Below are positions 27,280 through 36,871 of a stretch of 64,000 nt of DNA, in pieces. This DNA is from UBA2588 sp964343075 (GTDB taxonomy: Bacteria; Chloroflexota; Dehalococcoidia; Lucifugimonadales; UBA3495). The stretch is taken from contig CAYFGT010000005.1 of the NCBI GenBank assembly GCA_964343075.1, forward strand, positions 1 through 64,000. Direction: 5' to 3'. The stretch's first letter is position 1; every line of letters begins with the position of its first letter. The position numbers and the translations under genes were made by a program. Below the pieces are notes generated by a model. It saw nothing but the letters and a program-made list of their open reading frames with translations, did not search any database and had not been told where the DNA came from.

Positions 27280-28605
27280 TTAACGCACTAATTCATATAC
27301 GTTAATCTCACACTCCCAATCTTGATTTTCTTTCAGGTTATCTCGGGAAACTGTAGAAACATCATACGCAACATACACATTATCATCCTTAATAATTACA
27401 GAAGGTCGCCCAGACTGAGTCATCGAATCACGGTGATAATTCGTAACTGCTATGTCGGTTTTCAAATCCCATTCGCGATCGAATATACCAAGTCTAATAT
27501 TCCTAAAACCACTTTTATTAATTATATTTTCTACTGATATATAAGAAACAAAGAAGAGTTCCAAGCCAGGATCGTACACTGTCCCCATCGGCCAATTACC
27601 CCATTGGGTCAACGGTTTGGAACCTAAGTAATTCCAATCTTCATCGTATTGCATAACTATTAAATCACCAAAAAATGCCGTTGAGGTAACAAAGTTATAT
27701 ATCCCCTCTACAAACACCATTGATGAAGCATTTATGTGAGGGATGTCATTGAAGATCCGATCATCCAGGAATTCTAAGTCTTCGGAAAAAAATCTGTGGC
27801 TCGTCGCTTCTCCTTCGTACGGATCAAGTTTATGTTGATCAATTGCAGTAGCAGCTTCAGCCACGTACAAACCGGCCACATCCAGCATCCCATTTACATC
27901 TTCGAGCATAAAATCATTACCCGGTTCTTTATTAGGATCCCGTGGGATCAAAGTCTCTCCTAACAAGGTCCAGTCAATCGGATCATACTTCCTCAGAGCC
28001 CACATGTCTTTTCCTCCATCAGTCAGAAAATAATACTTATCTCCTATCATGACCGAAGCAGTGTCGGTACCTCTATTTTCAAACAGACCTCCTTCGCCAG
28101 TAAATTCCATCTGTTCGGTGTACCATTTATATCCATATCCTTGGGTACCTTTTACTTGAGACGTACCCCCAAAAGTGATGAGGAAATTCTCAGTTTTGGG
28201 CACATAATTTATCCTGCAAAATGCCCCAATTATGTCAATGTTGTCGTCAGGAGTCACTCTTACATTCTTAACAAATTTGACTACGTCTGGTTCTGAAGAT
28301 GGAGCGGTAAACGTGGGGTTAATCAATGGAGCAGGGGTAAACGTGGGTTTTATAATATGTCTCTGTTTGTCTTTAGGACTCACCCTTTTATTTGGGTCGG
28401 CACTAGGTTTATCATTACGTGCACCTCCAACCGTAGATACTGGGCTTACTTCCGTTTTAAGGTCTAATCCCTGAGTACTTCCCGGGTTGCTTCCCAAGAC
28501 CTGAGTAGCGTCTGAACTGCAAGACAAAATAACAGCCATCAGTACTAATAACCATGTTATCAACAAACATCGTTTAGCACCTTGATTATATTGTAGTCCC
28601 TTCAT
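27280..28605 (-). CDS. Predicted lipoprotein, possible beta-propeller
   Basis: The 441-residue protein starts with a short basic region, a hydrophobic helix (LLITWLLVLMAVIL) and a lipobox LSCS, so it is probably exported and lipid-anchored at about Cys29. A Pro/Thr/Ser-rich linker to about residue 110 is followed by repeated aromatic and Gly/Asp-rich beta segments (FLITFGGTSQ, KYYFLTDGG, IYNFVTSTAFFGDLIVMQYD, NVYVAYDVST). These resemble the blades of a six- or seven-bladed propeller. No enzyme motif was recognised. It sits between the chelatase subunit gene and glyS on the same strand. The 157 bp between it and glyS hold only a spurious short frame. Confidence 0.75.
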   Translation of the reverse strand: MKGLQYNQGAKRCLLITWLLVLMAVILSCSSDATQVLGSNPGSTQGLDLKTEVSPVSTVGGARNDKPSADPNKRVSPKDKQRHIIKPTFTPAPLINPTFTAPSSEPDVVKFVKNVRVTPDDNIDIIGAFCRINYVPKTENFLITFGGTSQVKGTQGYGYKWYTEQMEFTGEGGLFENRGTDTASVMIGDKYYFLTDGGKDMWALRKYDPIDWTLLGETLIPRDPNKEPGNDFMLEDVNGMLDVAGLYVAEAATAIDQHKLDPYEGEATSHRFFSEDLEFLDDRIFNDIPHINASSMVFVEGIYNFVTSTAFFGDLIVMQYDEDWNYLGSKPLTQWGNWPMGTVYDPGLELFFVSYISVENIINKSGFRNIRLGIFDREWDLKTDIAVTNYHRDSMTQSGRPSVIIKDDNVYVAYDVSTVSRDNLKENQDWECEINVYELVR

Positions 28606-28620
28606 TTCTAATCCGTTTCC

Positions 28621-30660
28621 TCAATTGCTGCGGTTTTGATTAATAGCATTGACCAAATTCTGGGTAGCAAATTCTTCTAGTGTGATATGTGTCCCACCTA
28701 AGTGTTCAGCTAAGTCCTTTGCTTTCCCCAATTTCACATATCCTGTTTCGGTATCTATCACAATAGTCCGTACTCCTCTGAATTTAAATTCTTCACAAAT
28801 ATTATGTAATTCAGAATCTTGCATTACCTTCGTTCCATCTAACCCTACATTGCTTTTACCGTCGGATAGTAATACCACTAGCGGTAAGGAATTCACATCT
28901 TTAGTCTTCTCTCTTTCTATTATTTCCATGGTTTTCACAAGACCGCTACTCAGAGGTGTTCTACCGCCAGTAGGCAATGTATTTAGCATATTTTTAGCTA
29001 ACTCTACACTATTAGTGGGAGGCAGTATTAATTCTGCTGTCTCTTTCCTGAACATTATCATCGCAACGGAATCACGCCTCTGATAGGCATCGAGCAATAG
29101 AGCCATCACTGCCCCTTTGGTTTCAACCATTCTTCTTTGAGCCCCCATCGAACCACTCGCATCAACTACGAATATGATCAAAGTTCCAGTTTGAGAATAC
29201 CTAACCTTCTCCCTCAAATCCGTCGGTCGTATAACTACAGCATTAGAGTTATCAGCGATCCTGTGTTTCTGCATAGGAGCAGCCGCCCTCAAAGTAGCAT
29301 CTAATGCAAGGTCATTTAATTTACCCTTAGGGATCCTGGATGAGACGTAGTATCCAATTCCAGAAGCGCTATTTGTTTCAGCTCTACGCCCAACAGAAGA
29401 TCGTTGTTTCTGATCATCAGCTCGCATCTCTAACTGTTTAATTTTGGGAATTAAGCCGATTTCAAATATTTCATCTTTACCGGCGCTGGGTGAAGATTCA
29501 TCATTATCTTGGTTTACTTCTTCATCTCTATCTGAGTGTTCACCATTATCATCAGATTCAGGGGGGGCAGGATCGTCATCTGACGATCCTTGTTCTCCTG
29601 TTGACTCACTAGATTCTCGTGAATTATTATGCCCAATATTTTCTTGATTTATAATGTCATCTAACCGCTCCTGATCTAGCGCAGGTTCTTGAAATGGTTG
29701 GCGCCTTTGCCGGTGAAGTAATGCCATAATTGCTGATTCTCGAACATCATCAGAATTAACTTCGGTTCTTCCTTCATAGGCAGCAATTGTGATAGCGGTC
29801 TTGTACATCACAATGTCTCCTCTTAATCCATCAACTCCAAAACTGGCACATATATCCGATATTAAATACAGCATCTCCTCTGACACTGTAACTTCTGATA
29901 ACATTGCTCGGCTTTGCTCTATCCGATTTCTTTCTAGGGCTTCTGTGTCCTTCCATTTTGCTACAAATGTCGCAGCGTCTTGTTCAAACGCCATACGTCG
30001 TTTTACTACTTCGATGCGTGAATCGGTTTCAATATCATTACTAACTTCCACTGCCAGTCCGAACCGATCAAGAAGCTGTGGTCTTAAGTCTCCTTCTTCG
30101 GGGTTCATGGTACCAATCAATATAAATTGGGATTCATGACTAACAGAGACTCCCTCTCTTTCAACATAATTACGCCCCATCGCAGCTGCATCAAGCAAAA
30201 CATCAACCAGATGGTCATTAAGCAAATTCACTTCGTCAATGTAGAGTATCCCTTTATTAGCACTAGCCAGTAACCCGGGTTCAAATTCACGAGTTCCTGT
30301 TTTGATAGCTTCTTCAATATTCAGGGATCCTACTAACCTATCTTCTGTAGCGCCAACCGGCAACTGTACGATTTGCACCGGTTTGGAAACAGCCTCTTTA
30401 AGTACAGGATCACTGCAATATCCACATATAGACTGAGGTCTTCCGGGGTCACAGTTATAAACACAACCTTGAATCAAATTAAGTTCGGGCAACAGTAATG
30501 CCAACGATCTTACAGCTGTGGATTTTGCAGTACCCTTATTACCTCTTATCAGAACTCCACCGATACTAGGATTGATTGCATTGAGCACCAATGCTTTTTT
30601 CATCTGCGATTGGCCTACTATTGCAGAAAACGGGAAATTCATTTGTCTATTTGATTCCAA
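28621..30660 (-). CDS. Magnesium/cobalt chelatase AAA+/VWA subunit (ChlI-ChlD fusion type)
   Basis: The 679-residue protein joins a ChlI-like AAA+ domain and a ChlD-like integrin domain. The AAA+ part has Walker A GNKGTAKST (40-48), a Cys-containing loop (GCVYNCDPGRPQ...CGYC), Walker B LYIDEVNLL and GTMNPEEG. A long acidic Ser/Glu/Asp linker at about 345-400 leads to the VWA domain with MIDAS motif DASGSMG and a late LLSDGKSN. It forms the ATPase motor that drives metal insertion by the large CobN/ChlH subunit encoded two genes upstream. In organisms without CobS/CobT such ChlID proteins are thought to serve cobaltochelatase. Confidence 0.9.
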   Translation of the reverse strand: MESNRQMNFPFSAIVGQSQMKKALVLNAINPSIGGVLIRGNKGTAKSTAVRSLALLLPELNLIQGCVYNCDPGRPQSICGYCSDPVLKEAVSKPVQIVQLPVGATEDRLVGSLNIEEAIKTGTREFEPGLLASANKGILYIDEVNLLNDHLVDVLLDAAAMGRNYVEREGVSVSHESQFILIGTMNPEEGDLRPQLLDRFGLAVEVSNDIETDSRIEVVKRRMAFEQDAATFVAKWKDTEALERNRIEQSRAMLSEVTVSEEMLYLISDICASFGVDGLRGDIVMYKTAITIAAYEGRTEVNSDDVRESAIMALLHRQRRQPFQEPALDQERLDDIINQENIGHNNSRESSESTGEQGSSDDDPAPPESDDNGEHSDRDEEVNQDNDESSPSAGKDEIFEIGLIPKIKQLEMRADDQKQRSSVGRRAETNSASGIGYYVSSRIPKGKLNDLALDATLRAAAPMQKHRIADNSNAVVIRPTDLREKVRYSQTGTLIIFVVDASGSMGAQRRMVETKGAVMALLLDAYQRRDSVAMIMFRKETAELILPPTNSVELAKNMLNTLPTGGRTPLSSGLVKTMEIIEREKTKDVNSLPLVVLLSDGKSNVGLDGTKVMQDSELHNICEEFKFRGVRTIVIDTETGYVKLGKAKDLAEHLGGTHITLEEFATQNLVNAINQNRSN

Positions 30661-30671
30661 TACGTCTCCTT

Positions 30672-31082
30672 TTATGTCCTGTCAACAAAAACGATGTCAT
30701 TTTCATTTACATACCTATTTTTCTTATCTTCAAATATATCAAGCTTATCCTGCTGGAATTCTACGCGTTCATGATTATCGTTCAGGCATGGATTAGGGAA
30801 ATAACATCTTATTAGAGTTTTGTCATAACCTCGTGAAAATCGTACATAATACGAAACCAAGTCAGGGTGAGCCTGAGCTAACACAAACTGCGCATTTGTA
30901 ACTTCATCCATAGCAATATGGCAATGCCAATTAGTTGCTTCTAAACTAATATATCCATTCTCAATCTCAGGTTCTTTCATCCCGTCTGAGTTGTTTTCAC
31001 TGACTACTGAAGTGCCTCCAACAACCCATATCATGTGTTCCATTCTTGCCAAATCCATCATTAATTCTATAGCGGTATTCAT
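30672..31082 (-). CDS. Uncharacterised protein between chelatase subunit genes
   Basis: About 136 residues, family not recognised. It has no signal peptide. Notable features are a central EATNWHCHIAMDEV segment, a YYVRFSRGYDKTLIRCYFPNPC segment (Cys-x5-Cys) and an acidic, Lys-rich tail. The His/Cys cluster could bind a metal. The ATG at 31082 has GAGGTG six bases upstream and is preferred over a GTG six bases earlier. Its position between cobN and the ChlID gene, with short gaps on both sides, argues that it takes part in cobalt or magnesium insertion. That is inference from position only. Confidence 0.75.
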   Translation of the reverse strand: MNTAIELMMDLARMEHMIWVVGGTSVVSENNSDGMKEPEIENGYISLEATNWHCHIAMDEVTNAQFVLAQAHPDLVSYYVRFSRGYDKTLIRCYFPNPCLNDNHERVEFQQDKLDIFEDKKNRYVNENDIVFVDRT

Positions 31083-31115
31083 GCACACCTCACTCTAAGA
31101 CTTTGTTCAAACCCT

Positions 31116-34100
31116 TTATTCTTGTCGCGATTCAATCTCTTCTTCAATTTCCAGATACATTTCTTGCAGTTTAGCTAACATGTCAGGATCTGGGTTTTCC
31201 CACAGTTCTCGCTCAACAGCTTCTAACAGACGTTCTACTATGCTACGCAATGCCCACGGATTACTCTGTTTGAAAAATTCTTGCATAGCAGGGTCTAATA
31301 CATAACTTTCAGTTAGATCTCTATACATCCAGTCTTCGATTACTTGTGAAGTCGCATCGTACCCGAACATGTAATCCACCGTAGCAGACAATTCAAACGC
31401 TCCTTTGTAACCGTGCCTAGTCATTGATTCTATCCACTTAGGGTTTACAACTCTGCTCCTGAAGACTCTTCGGGATTCGTCTTGTAAATCCCTAGTTTTA
31501 ACTCTAGAAGGATCTGAGCTATCGCCGAAAAACTGACTAGGATTTCTACCCGTCAACGCCCGTACTGTAGCAATCATCCCTCCGTGGTATTGCATGTAAT
31601 CATCACTATCAAAAATATCATGCTCTCGATTGTCTTGATTCTTCGCAGCTATAACTATTTGAGAAAACCTATCAGCAAATTGTTTCTTTGCTTCTACACC
31701 AAACGATTTTTCTGTATAGGCGAACCCACCCCAAGCGGTATACACTTCTGCCAAATCTTGGACAGAAGACCAATTCTGCTCATCTAATAATGGCAGTATC
31801 CCAGCTCCGTATGATCCTGGCTTGCTTCCAAAGATTCTAAAAAGCTTTTGTTCATCATCAGACTCATTCGTATCTGCTTTATTCTTGTCTTCTATAAGAT
31901 GTTTCTTAACAAAATTGTTTTCAGGTGTTTCATCTAAGTTAGCTACCATTTGAACTGCCTGATCTATTAAGTTGACCAGATTAGGGAATGCGTCTCTAAA
32001 AAACCCAGATATCCGTACGGTAACATCGATTCTTGGTCTTCCTAGTTCCTTCAAATCGATCACCTCTATTCCCACTATACGTCGGCTCTCTCGTTGCCAA
32101 ACCGGCTTCACTCCAAGCAAATACAGTATTTGAGCGATATCATCTCCATGGGTTCTCATTGCGGATGTCCCCCATACGACTATACCTACCATTTCTGGGT
32201 AGCCACCTTCATCATCTAAATATTTCTGCAACAAAGAATCTCCTAAATTCTTTCCTACTTCCCACGCAGCCGGAGATGGCAAAGATTTAGGATCAACAGA
32301 ATAAAAATTCCTTCCCGTCGGTAAAACATTAGGCATTCCTCTCGTAGGAGCCCCACTTGGGCCGGCTGGAATAAATTTCCCTTCTAAACCTTCTATCAAA
32401 TTGTCGATCTCGTCTGTAGTTGACATTAAATTCGGATATATACTGCTGCATACATATTCCACTACTTCTGATACTAACGACGAATCTTCTCCTAAGACGG
32501 ATTTTAAAATGCCGTGCACATCAGACGTTTTGAAGCCATTTTGCTGCAATTTAGAATATATAGCTCTAACCATCTCTTCGATACTCTCTATCAAATCCCC
32601 ATTTGTCCTGATAGTGCTCGTTGGATGATAAGCTTCGAATTGCGAGGATACTTCCCCAACAGGATCTGATAGATTTTCTGAGATGTACTCGTAATCAAGG
32701 CCTAATGTACTAGCGATTGCTTTTCGTATACTTGGGAAACCTGCCATATCCAACCTAGTCAGAGAGGCCAACAAGCCAGTAAGTTGTTCGCCTTCCGGAG
32801 GTTCTCCCAACGTATGCAACCCATCTTTGATTTGAATATCCTTGATTTCACACAGATAACCATCGACTTCTAACATGAAGTCCCCAAACTCTTCAGGCGG
32901 AGAGTCTACTCCTAGGTCACGATTCAATTCCGCTCGTTCAATCACTTCCCAGATCTGACTCTCTAACATCGGTATCTTCCCTGGGTCCAACGTTTGGCAT
33001 TGGTAGTGTTCATCTAGTAGTTGTTCTAGTTCTTGAATATCGCCGTATGTATCAGCAGTAGTCATCGCAGGGATCAAATGGTCTACTATCGCAGCATGTA
33101 TCCTTCTTTTTGCTTGTGTCCCTTCCCCTGGGTTGTTAATTATGAATGAATAAAACATCGGCATATCAGATAGAACTACTTCAGGAAAACAGGAAGGAGA
33201 CATGCCAACCCCTTTCCCTGGCAACCATTCTAACGTCCCATGCTTACCAATATGCACAACCGCATCTGCCTTATACACATCTTTAATCCATCTGTAATAT
33301 GCGACATAATGATGGGTGGGCGCCAGATCTGGGCTATGATAAATTGAAATAGGATTTTCACCGAATCCTCGTGGTGGTTGAAGCCCAACAAATACATTCC
33401 CAAGGTCTATCCCAGCTATAGCAAGAGAATCTCCTGTCCTATACACAGAACCTGGCGGGATATCCCATTCATTCAGTAAAGTAGCCTGAACATCCTCCTC
33501 AAAAGTGTCAAACCATTGCTGATATACCGCTGACTCAACATGGCCTGCTGCCAATTGCAATTGCTGTTCTGTTAAAAAATCTCTGTCATTACTACATCTT
33601 TCAATAATGCGGTGGACTAATTCGTCCCCGTGAGAAGGGATATCATTTATACAATAACCTGCTTTGGACATAGCGTTTAAAAGATTCACCACAGACGCGG
33701 GGGTGTCTAAGCCAACGGCGTTACCAATTCTTGCATCCTTGGTCGGATAGTTACTCATCACTATTACGACCTTCCGCTCTTTGTTTGTCTTCCTATTAAG
33801 ATTAGCCCAATTGATAGCCAATCCCGATACAAATTGTATCCTCGATGGCTCTGGTACATATTTCTGAATTTTGGCTGTATACCCACTATTATGAGTTTCT
33901 TCTATAACTTCTTCTAATTCTTTAAAGGAAATAGGAACAGAGATTATTCGGCCATCAAATTCCGGAAGGGCAACGTTCATCGCAGTATCTATCGGGCTCA
34001 ACCCCAGTTCACTATCTTCCCAAGATTGCCTAGTATCAGTACTAATAATTGCTTGTATCACAGGGACATTTAAATTTTTCATGAATTGGTTTACCCAATC

Positions 34101-34919
34101 GCTGGAGTCGTCCTTGTTTTCGTCTGATATATCTACCATCGATAACCCCATAGTATTTATCAAAGCATTGACTCTTGAGGTGTTACCATCTAGCAAATAC
34201 CTAGACAAAACTCTATCGGGTTCATTCGAGTTATCAGGACTGTGTTTCAGGCTATAAGTGAATATTGGTATGACATTACCTTCTTTCAACTCAATTTCGT
34301 TTATGAGGGAATCTATAAAATCCAAATTACCACTCATCCAATGAGCACGATAGAATAAAATCCCGATCGTTGGTTTATTGGGATCGCAGAATTCCTCTAA
34401 ATATTGATCAATATCGGGCAGATACCTCAATCCTGGACGGTAAATCCCTTCCCATGGCATCGGTTCGGGGGCGTCATGCCCAAACGTCGTTTCAAAATAC
34501 ACATCACTCAAAAATAAAAACATGTTTTGGAGATTATTCATACCTCCATGCATTAAGTACCCGAAAACCGTTTCGACTTCTGACACAGAAGCTGTACATG
34601 CACCTATGAGGTCTTGATCCCACTCCTGATGGCCAGGGCATGCGATCAACGGAATGTCTAGTTCATTGCATATTTGAACCACATGATCGAAACTTTCGGG
34701 GATCGCCTGTTTCCCTCCTAAGAGTCTCAGTACTACAACCCGAGCCTTTAAGACTGCATCAAAAAGTTGCTGCTGGTTTTCTCTAGATTCCCATCCTGAA
34801 TGGATATTGATTATTTCCACTTTAGGAATTTCATTAGATATCTGCTTTAAACTTTCCACTGCAGACAACGTATCGGTGTCAGCAGTGGAAACAAATAAAA
34901 TTCGGTCGTTTTCTTTCAT
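31116..34919 (-). CDS. cobN: Cobaltochelatase CobN / magnesium chelatase H-type large subunit
   Basis: This 1267-residue protein has the size and motif series of CobN/ChlH. Present are a Rossmann-like N-terminus with the HSGWESRE region, TIGILFYRAHW, NYPTKDARIGNAVGLDTPAS, GLQPPRGFGENP, HIGKHGTLEWLPGKG, GRNFYSVDPKSLPSPAAWEVG, VVWGTSAMRTHGDD, RIDVTVRISGFFRDAFPNL, SYGAG and HGYKGAFELSATVDYMFGYDA. It binds the corrin or porphyrin and inserts Co2+ (or Mg2+) with the AAA+/VWA partner. The start overlaps the cbiE stop (TAATG), implying coupling. Because cbiE is adjacent and no chlorophyll genes are seen, cobalt insertion for B12 is more likely than magnesium. Confidence 0.92.
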   Translation of the reverse strand: MKENDRILFVSTADTDTLSAVESLKQISNEIPKVEIINIHSGWESRENQQQLFDAVLKARVVVLRLLGGKQAIPESFDHVVQICNELDIPLIACPGHQEWDQDLIGACTASVSEVETVFGYLMHGGMNNLQNMFLFLSDVYFETTFGHDAPEPMPWEGIYRPGLRYLPDIDQYLEEFCDPNKPTIGILFYRAHWMSGNLDFIDSLINEIELKEGNVIPIFTYSLKHSPDNSNEPDRVLSRYLLDGNTSRVNALINTMGLSMVDISDENKDDSSDWVNQFMKNLNVPVIQAIISTDTRQSWEDSELGLSPIDTAMNVALPEFDGRIISVPISFKELEEVIEETHNSGYTAKIQKYVPEPSRIQFVSGLAINWANLNRKTNKERKVVIVMSNYPTKDARIGNAVGLDTPASVVNLLNAMSKAGYCINDIPSHGDELVHRIIERCSNDRDFLTEQQLQLAAGHVESAVYQQWFDTFEEDVQATLLNEWDIPPGSVYRTGDSLAIAGIDLGNVFVGLQPPRGFGENPISIYHSPDLAPTHHYVAYYRWIKDVYKADAVVHIGKHGTLEWLPGKGVGMSPSCFPEVVLSDMPMFYSFIINNPGEGTQAKRRIHAAIVDHLIPAMTTADTYGDIQELEQLLDEHYQCQTLDPGKIPMLESQIWEVIERAELNRDLGVDSPPEEFGDFMLEVDGYLCEIKDIQIKDGLHTLGEPPEGEQLTGLLASLTRLDMAGFPSIRKAIASTLGLDYEYISENLSDPVGEVSSQFEAYHPTSTIRTNGDLIESIEEMVRAIYSKLQQNGFKTSDVHGILKSVLGEDSSLVSEVVEYVCSSIYPNLMSTTDEIDNLIEGLEGKFIPAGPSGAPTRGMPNVLPTGRNFYSVDPKSLPSPAAWEVGKNLGDSLLQKYLDDEGGYPEMVGIVVWGTSAMRTHGDDIAQILYLLGVKPVWQRESRRIVGIEVIDLKELGRPRIDVTVRISGFFRDAFPNLVNLIDQAVQMVANLDETPENNFVKKHLIEDKNKADTNESDDEQKLFRIFGSKPGSYGAGILPLLDEQNWSSVQDLAEVYTAWGGFAYTEKSFGVEAKKQFADRFSQIVIAAKNQDNREHDIFDSDDYMQYHGGMIATVRALTGRNPSQFFGDSSDPSRVKTRDLQDESRRVFRSRVVNPKWIESMTRHGYKGAFELSATVDYMFGYDATSQVIEDWMYRDLTESYVLDPAMQEFFKQSNPWALRSIVERLLEAVERELWENPDPDMLAKLQEMYLEIEEEIESRQE

Positions 34920-35584
34920 TACACCTTCTTTATAACGATAATCGACAAATCACTAAACTCAGTCTCATATTCGGACAATTCCAACAAAGAACCTTCCCAA
35001 GTCATTTCATCTTCCATACTTAATTTTTGATAAACCCTAACAATTCGGCTAGGGTTCTGTCCACTTGATATTAATCCGGCAGCAATACCCTGTGGCATCA
35101 AATCAAACGGCCTTGGAATCACGATCATATCTCGTTGGCCCTCATTTAAATAACGATTTAGCTCTTCTAGATCATCATCTAACCGTTTGTGCAAAGTTAC
35201 GAATATGGATTCTTCCATTTTAAGGCCAGACCGCACTGCTGCTATTTGTGCAGAACTCACGCAAGGGATCAAATTTAATTGATCCACTTTATTTCTAATG
35301 CGGTCTATCAGTTCACTTGCAGAAAAATTGATATCTCCCCACGCACACAATACACATTTTTTGCCTTGCTTGGCATGTTCAGCGAGTTCCAACAGCAACT
35401 CTTCTTGATTCCTGTAAGTGAGCTTCAATAGGTTCGTATGAGGGACATATTGCTCGATCACTGACAAAACAGTCGTGAATCCAGCTACAACAGCAGAACC
35501 TGCCAGAGCGTCTCGGGCCTTAATAGTGATATATTCTGGATCTCCTGGGCCAATTCCAATAACCGTTACTTCAGAAACTGACAT
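34919..35584 (-). CDS. cbiE: Precorrin-6Y C5,15-methyltransferase subunit CbiE
   Basis: The protein of about 221 residues is a SAM-dependent tetrapyrrole methylase. The N-terminal VTVIGIGPGDPEYITIKARDAL is the family signature, followed by AWGDINFSASELI and PCVSSAQIAAVRSGL, typical of CbiE. The decarboxylating partner CbiT is not fused or adjacent. The frame extends upstream, but those residues overlap the ThiS-like gene; the ATG at 35584, one base past the upstream stop, gives the normal start. It is tightly linked to cobN. A role in corrin ring methylation is expected. Confidence 0.85.
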   Translation of the reverse strand: MSVSEVTVIGIGPGDPEYITIKARDALAGSAVVAGFTTVLSVIEQYVPHTNLLKLTYRNQEELLLELAEHAKQGKKCVLCAWGDINFSASELIDRIRNKVDQLNLIPCVSSAQIAAVRSGLKMEESIFVTLHKRLDDDLEELNRYLNEGQRDMIVIPRPFDLMPQGIAAGLISSGQNPSRIVRVYQKLSMEDEMTWEGSLLELSEYETEFSDLSIIVIKKV

Positions 35585-35585
35585 G

Positions 35586-35882
35586 TCACTTTCTCCATTG
35601 AGGATACGGATCCAAACCTCCACCAATTGCGGGAAGGAAATGCACCTCACTATCAGGTTCTACCTTATCGAGGAGACCTAACTGGCTCGTCTCTCCATCA
35701 ATTATAACTGCCATAGAACCTACGATCTGATCCATGTCAGGATCATACAAAAAATCTTTTAATCCAGGAAATTCAGCATCTAAATTATTAACAATCTGCC
35801 TTACAGATGAACCTTCAATTTCAATAATTTGTTGGCCATCTGCATAAGGCTGTAATTCACTTGGCAACCATACTTGAGCCAC
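35586..35882 (-). CDS. ThiS/MoaD-like sulfur-carrier-fold protein with C-terminal tail
   Basis: This 98-residue protein has the beta-grasp pattern of MoaD/ThiS: EIEGSSVRQIVNNLDAEFPGL, MAVIIDGE and DSEVHFLPAIGGG. In working sulfur carriers the Gly-Gly pair is the extreme C-terminus, where it is adenylated and thiocarboxylated. Here the glycines are followed by about ten more residues (LDPYPQWRK), so the tail would need removal or the protein does not carry sulfur. The start is GTG after GAGGGTG. It is the first gene of the run leading into cbiE and cobN, which is unusual company for a MoaD/ThiS protein. Confidence 0.82.
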   Translation of the reverse strand: MAQVWLPSELQPYADGQQIIEIEGSSVRQIVNNLDAEFPGLKDFLYDPDMDQIVGSMAVIIDGETSQLGLLDKVEPDSEVHFLPAIGGGLDPYPQWRK

Positions 35883-35902
35883 AATTTCACCCTCTCATTT
35901 GT

Positions 35903-35928
35903 CACTTGAAACAACTCATTCTCAAGTG
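35903..35928. promoter_or_regulatory. Inverted repeat in divergent intergenic region
   Basis: Perfect 7-bp arms CACTTGA (35903-35909) and TCAAGTG (35922-35928) are separated by 12 bases. They lie just before a TATAAT (35933-35938) that would serve the plus-strand BKACE gene, and between it and the GTG of the cobalt-chelatase run. An operator for one or both genes is possible. Confidence 0.35.
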
Positions 35929-35989
35929 TGGTTATAATAACATACTGATAACTCTTTAAAAACGACCATACTCATCTAAGGAGAGCCTA

Positions 35990-36871
35990 ATGGATAAAAT
36001 AATCATAAAAGCTTGTTTGAATGGGAATAAACTACGTGAAGCGAATCCCAATATCCCTTATTCCCCACAAGAAGTAGCCGATGAAGCAATCAGGTGCTAT
36101 GAAGCAGGGGCTTCCATTGTCCATTTCCATGCACGCAATAATGATGGTACCGTTTCATATGATACAGCTTGGTATCAAGAAGCTGATTCACTAATACGTT
36201 CAAAATGTGACTTGGTACTGAACCATACTAGTGCAAGACAGTCTCATATACCTGTTGAGTCAGTAGTACAGTATCTTGCTGATACAGAACATCCTGTAGA
36301 GATGATATCTTTGAATTTAGGGCACGGTGCCCGCTGGGCTTTACAACCTGATGGCACTCGTAAAACCGTCAATAGTCCAAACTCATATGAAGACATCTTG
36401 CAAACATTGGACATTTGCTACGCCAGGGGAATATTCCCAGAGCCCGCTGTACATGACATGGGAGACTTAAATAATGCAATAACCTTAATGAATGAAGGCA
36501 ACATTAAAGATACCCATTACTTCTTAGTTGAGCCTGGAGCGTCTTGGTCAGATGGCAGGCAAGCAATGCCAGGAACACCTCAGAATTACTTTAATATGAC
36601 TCAAGGCATCAAAGATCATTTCCCCAAAGCTACATGGCTAGCACATAGCGCCGGCATGCAAACGTTTGAATTATGCTCCATAGCAATAGCCACTGGCGCC
36701 CACATCCGTGTAGGATTTGAAGACAGCCCTTCTTTACCAACTGACCCTCAGCCTAAATCCAATGCTTCGTACGTTGATTGGGCTGTTACTATGGCAAAAC
36801 TCCATGGTAGAACACCTATGAGCAGTCAGGAAGCCCGTGAATATTTGAAATTATTACCGGCGGTTAAATAA
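35990..36871 (+). CDS. BKACE (3-keto-5-aminohexanoate cleavage) family enzyme
   Basis: This 293-residue protein is a BKACE/DUF849 Zn2+-dependent beta-keto acid cleavage enzyme. It has IIIKACLNGN, SPQEVADEAIRCYEAGASIVHFHAR (metal His pair), LNLGHGARWAL, EPAVHDMGDLNNA, WLAHSAGMQT and VGFEDSPSL. These enzymes condense a beta-keto acid with acetyl-CoA to give acetoacetate and a new CoA ester. The exact substrate varies widely and is not visible here. A AAGGAGAG precedes the ATG. The 3' end overlaps the convergent rhomboid gene by 18 bases. Confidence 0.92.
   Translation: MDKIIIKACLNGNKLREANPNIPYSPQEVADEAIRCYEAGASIVHFHARNNDGTVSYDTAWYQEADSLIRSKCDLVLNHTSARQSHIPVESVVQYLADTEHPVEMISLNLGHGARWALQPDGTRKTVNSPNSYEDILQTLDICYARGIFPEPAVHDMGDLNNAITLMNEGNIKDTHYFLVEPGASWSDGRQAMPGTPQNYFNMTQGIKDHFPKATWLAHSAGMQTFELCSIAIATGAHIRVGFEDSPSLPTDPQPKSNASYVDWAVTMAKLHGRTPMSSQEAREYLKLLPAVK

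Noticed and set aside
28649..29083. 144-codon frame antisense to the chelatase VWA domain
   Set aside because: The opposite strand encodes the MIDAS motif, so this frame is a shadow.
35883..35989. Cobalamin riboswitch before the chelatase genes
   Set aside because: The region is too short and lacks the B12-box pattern.
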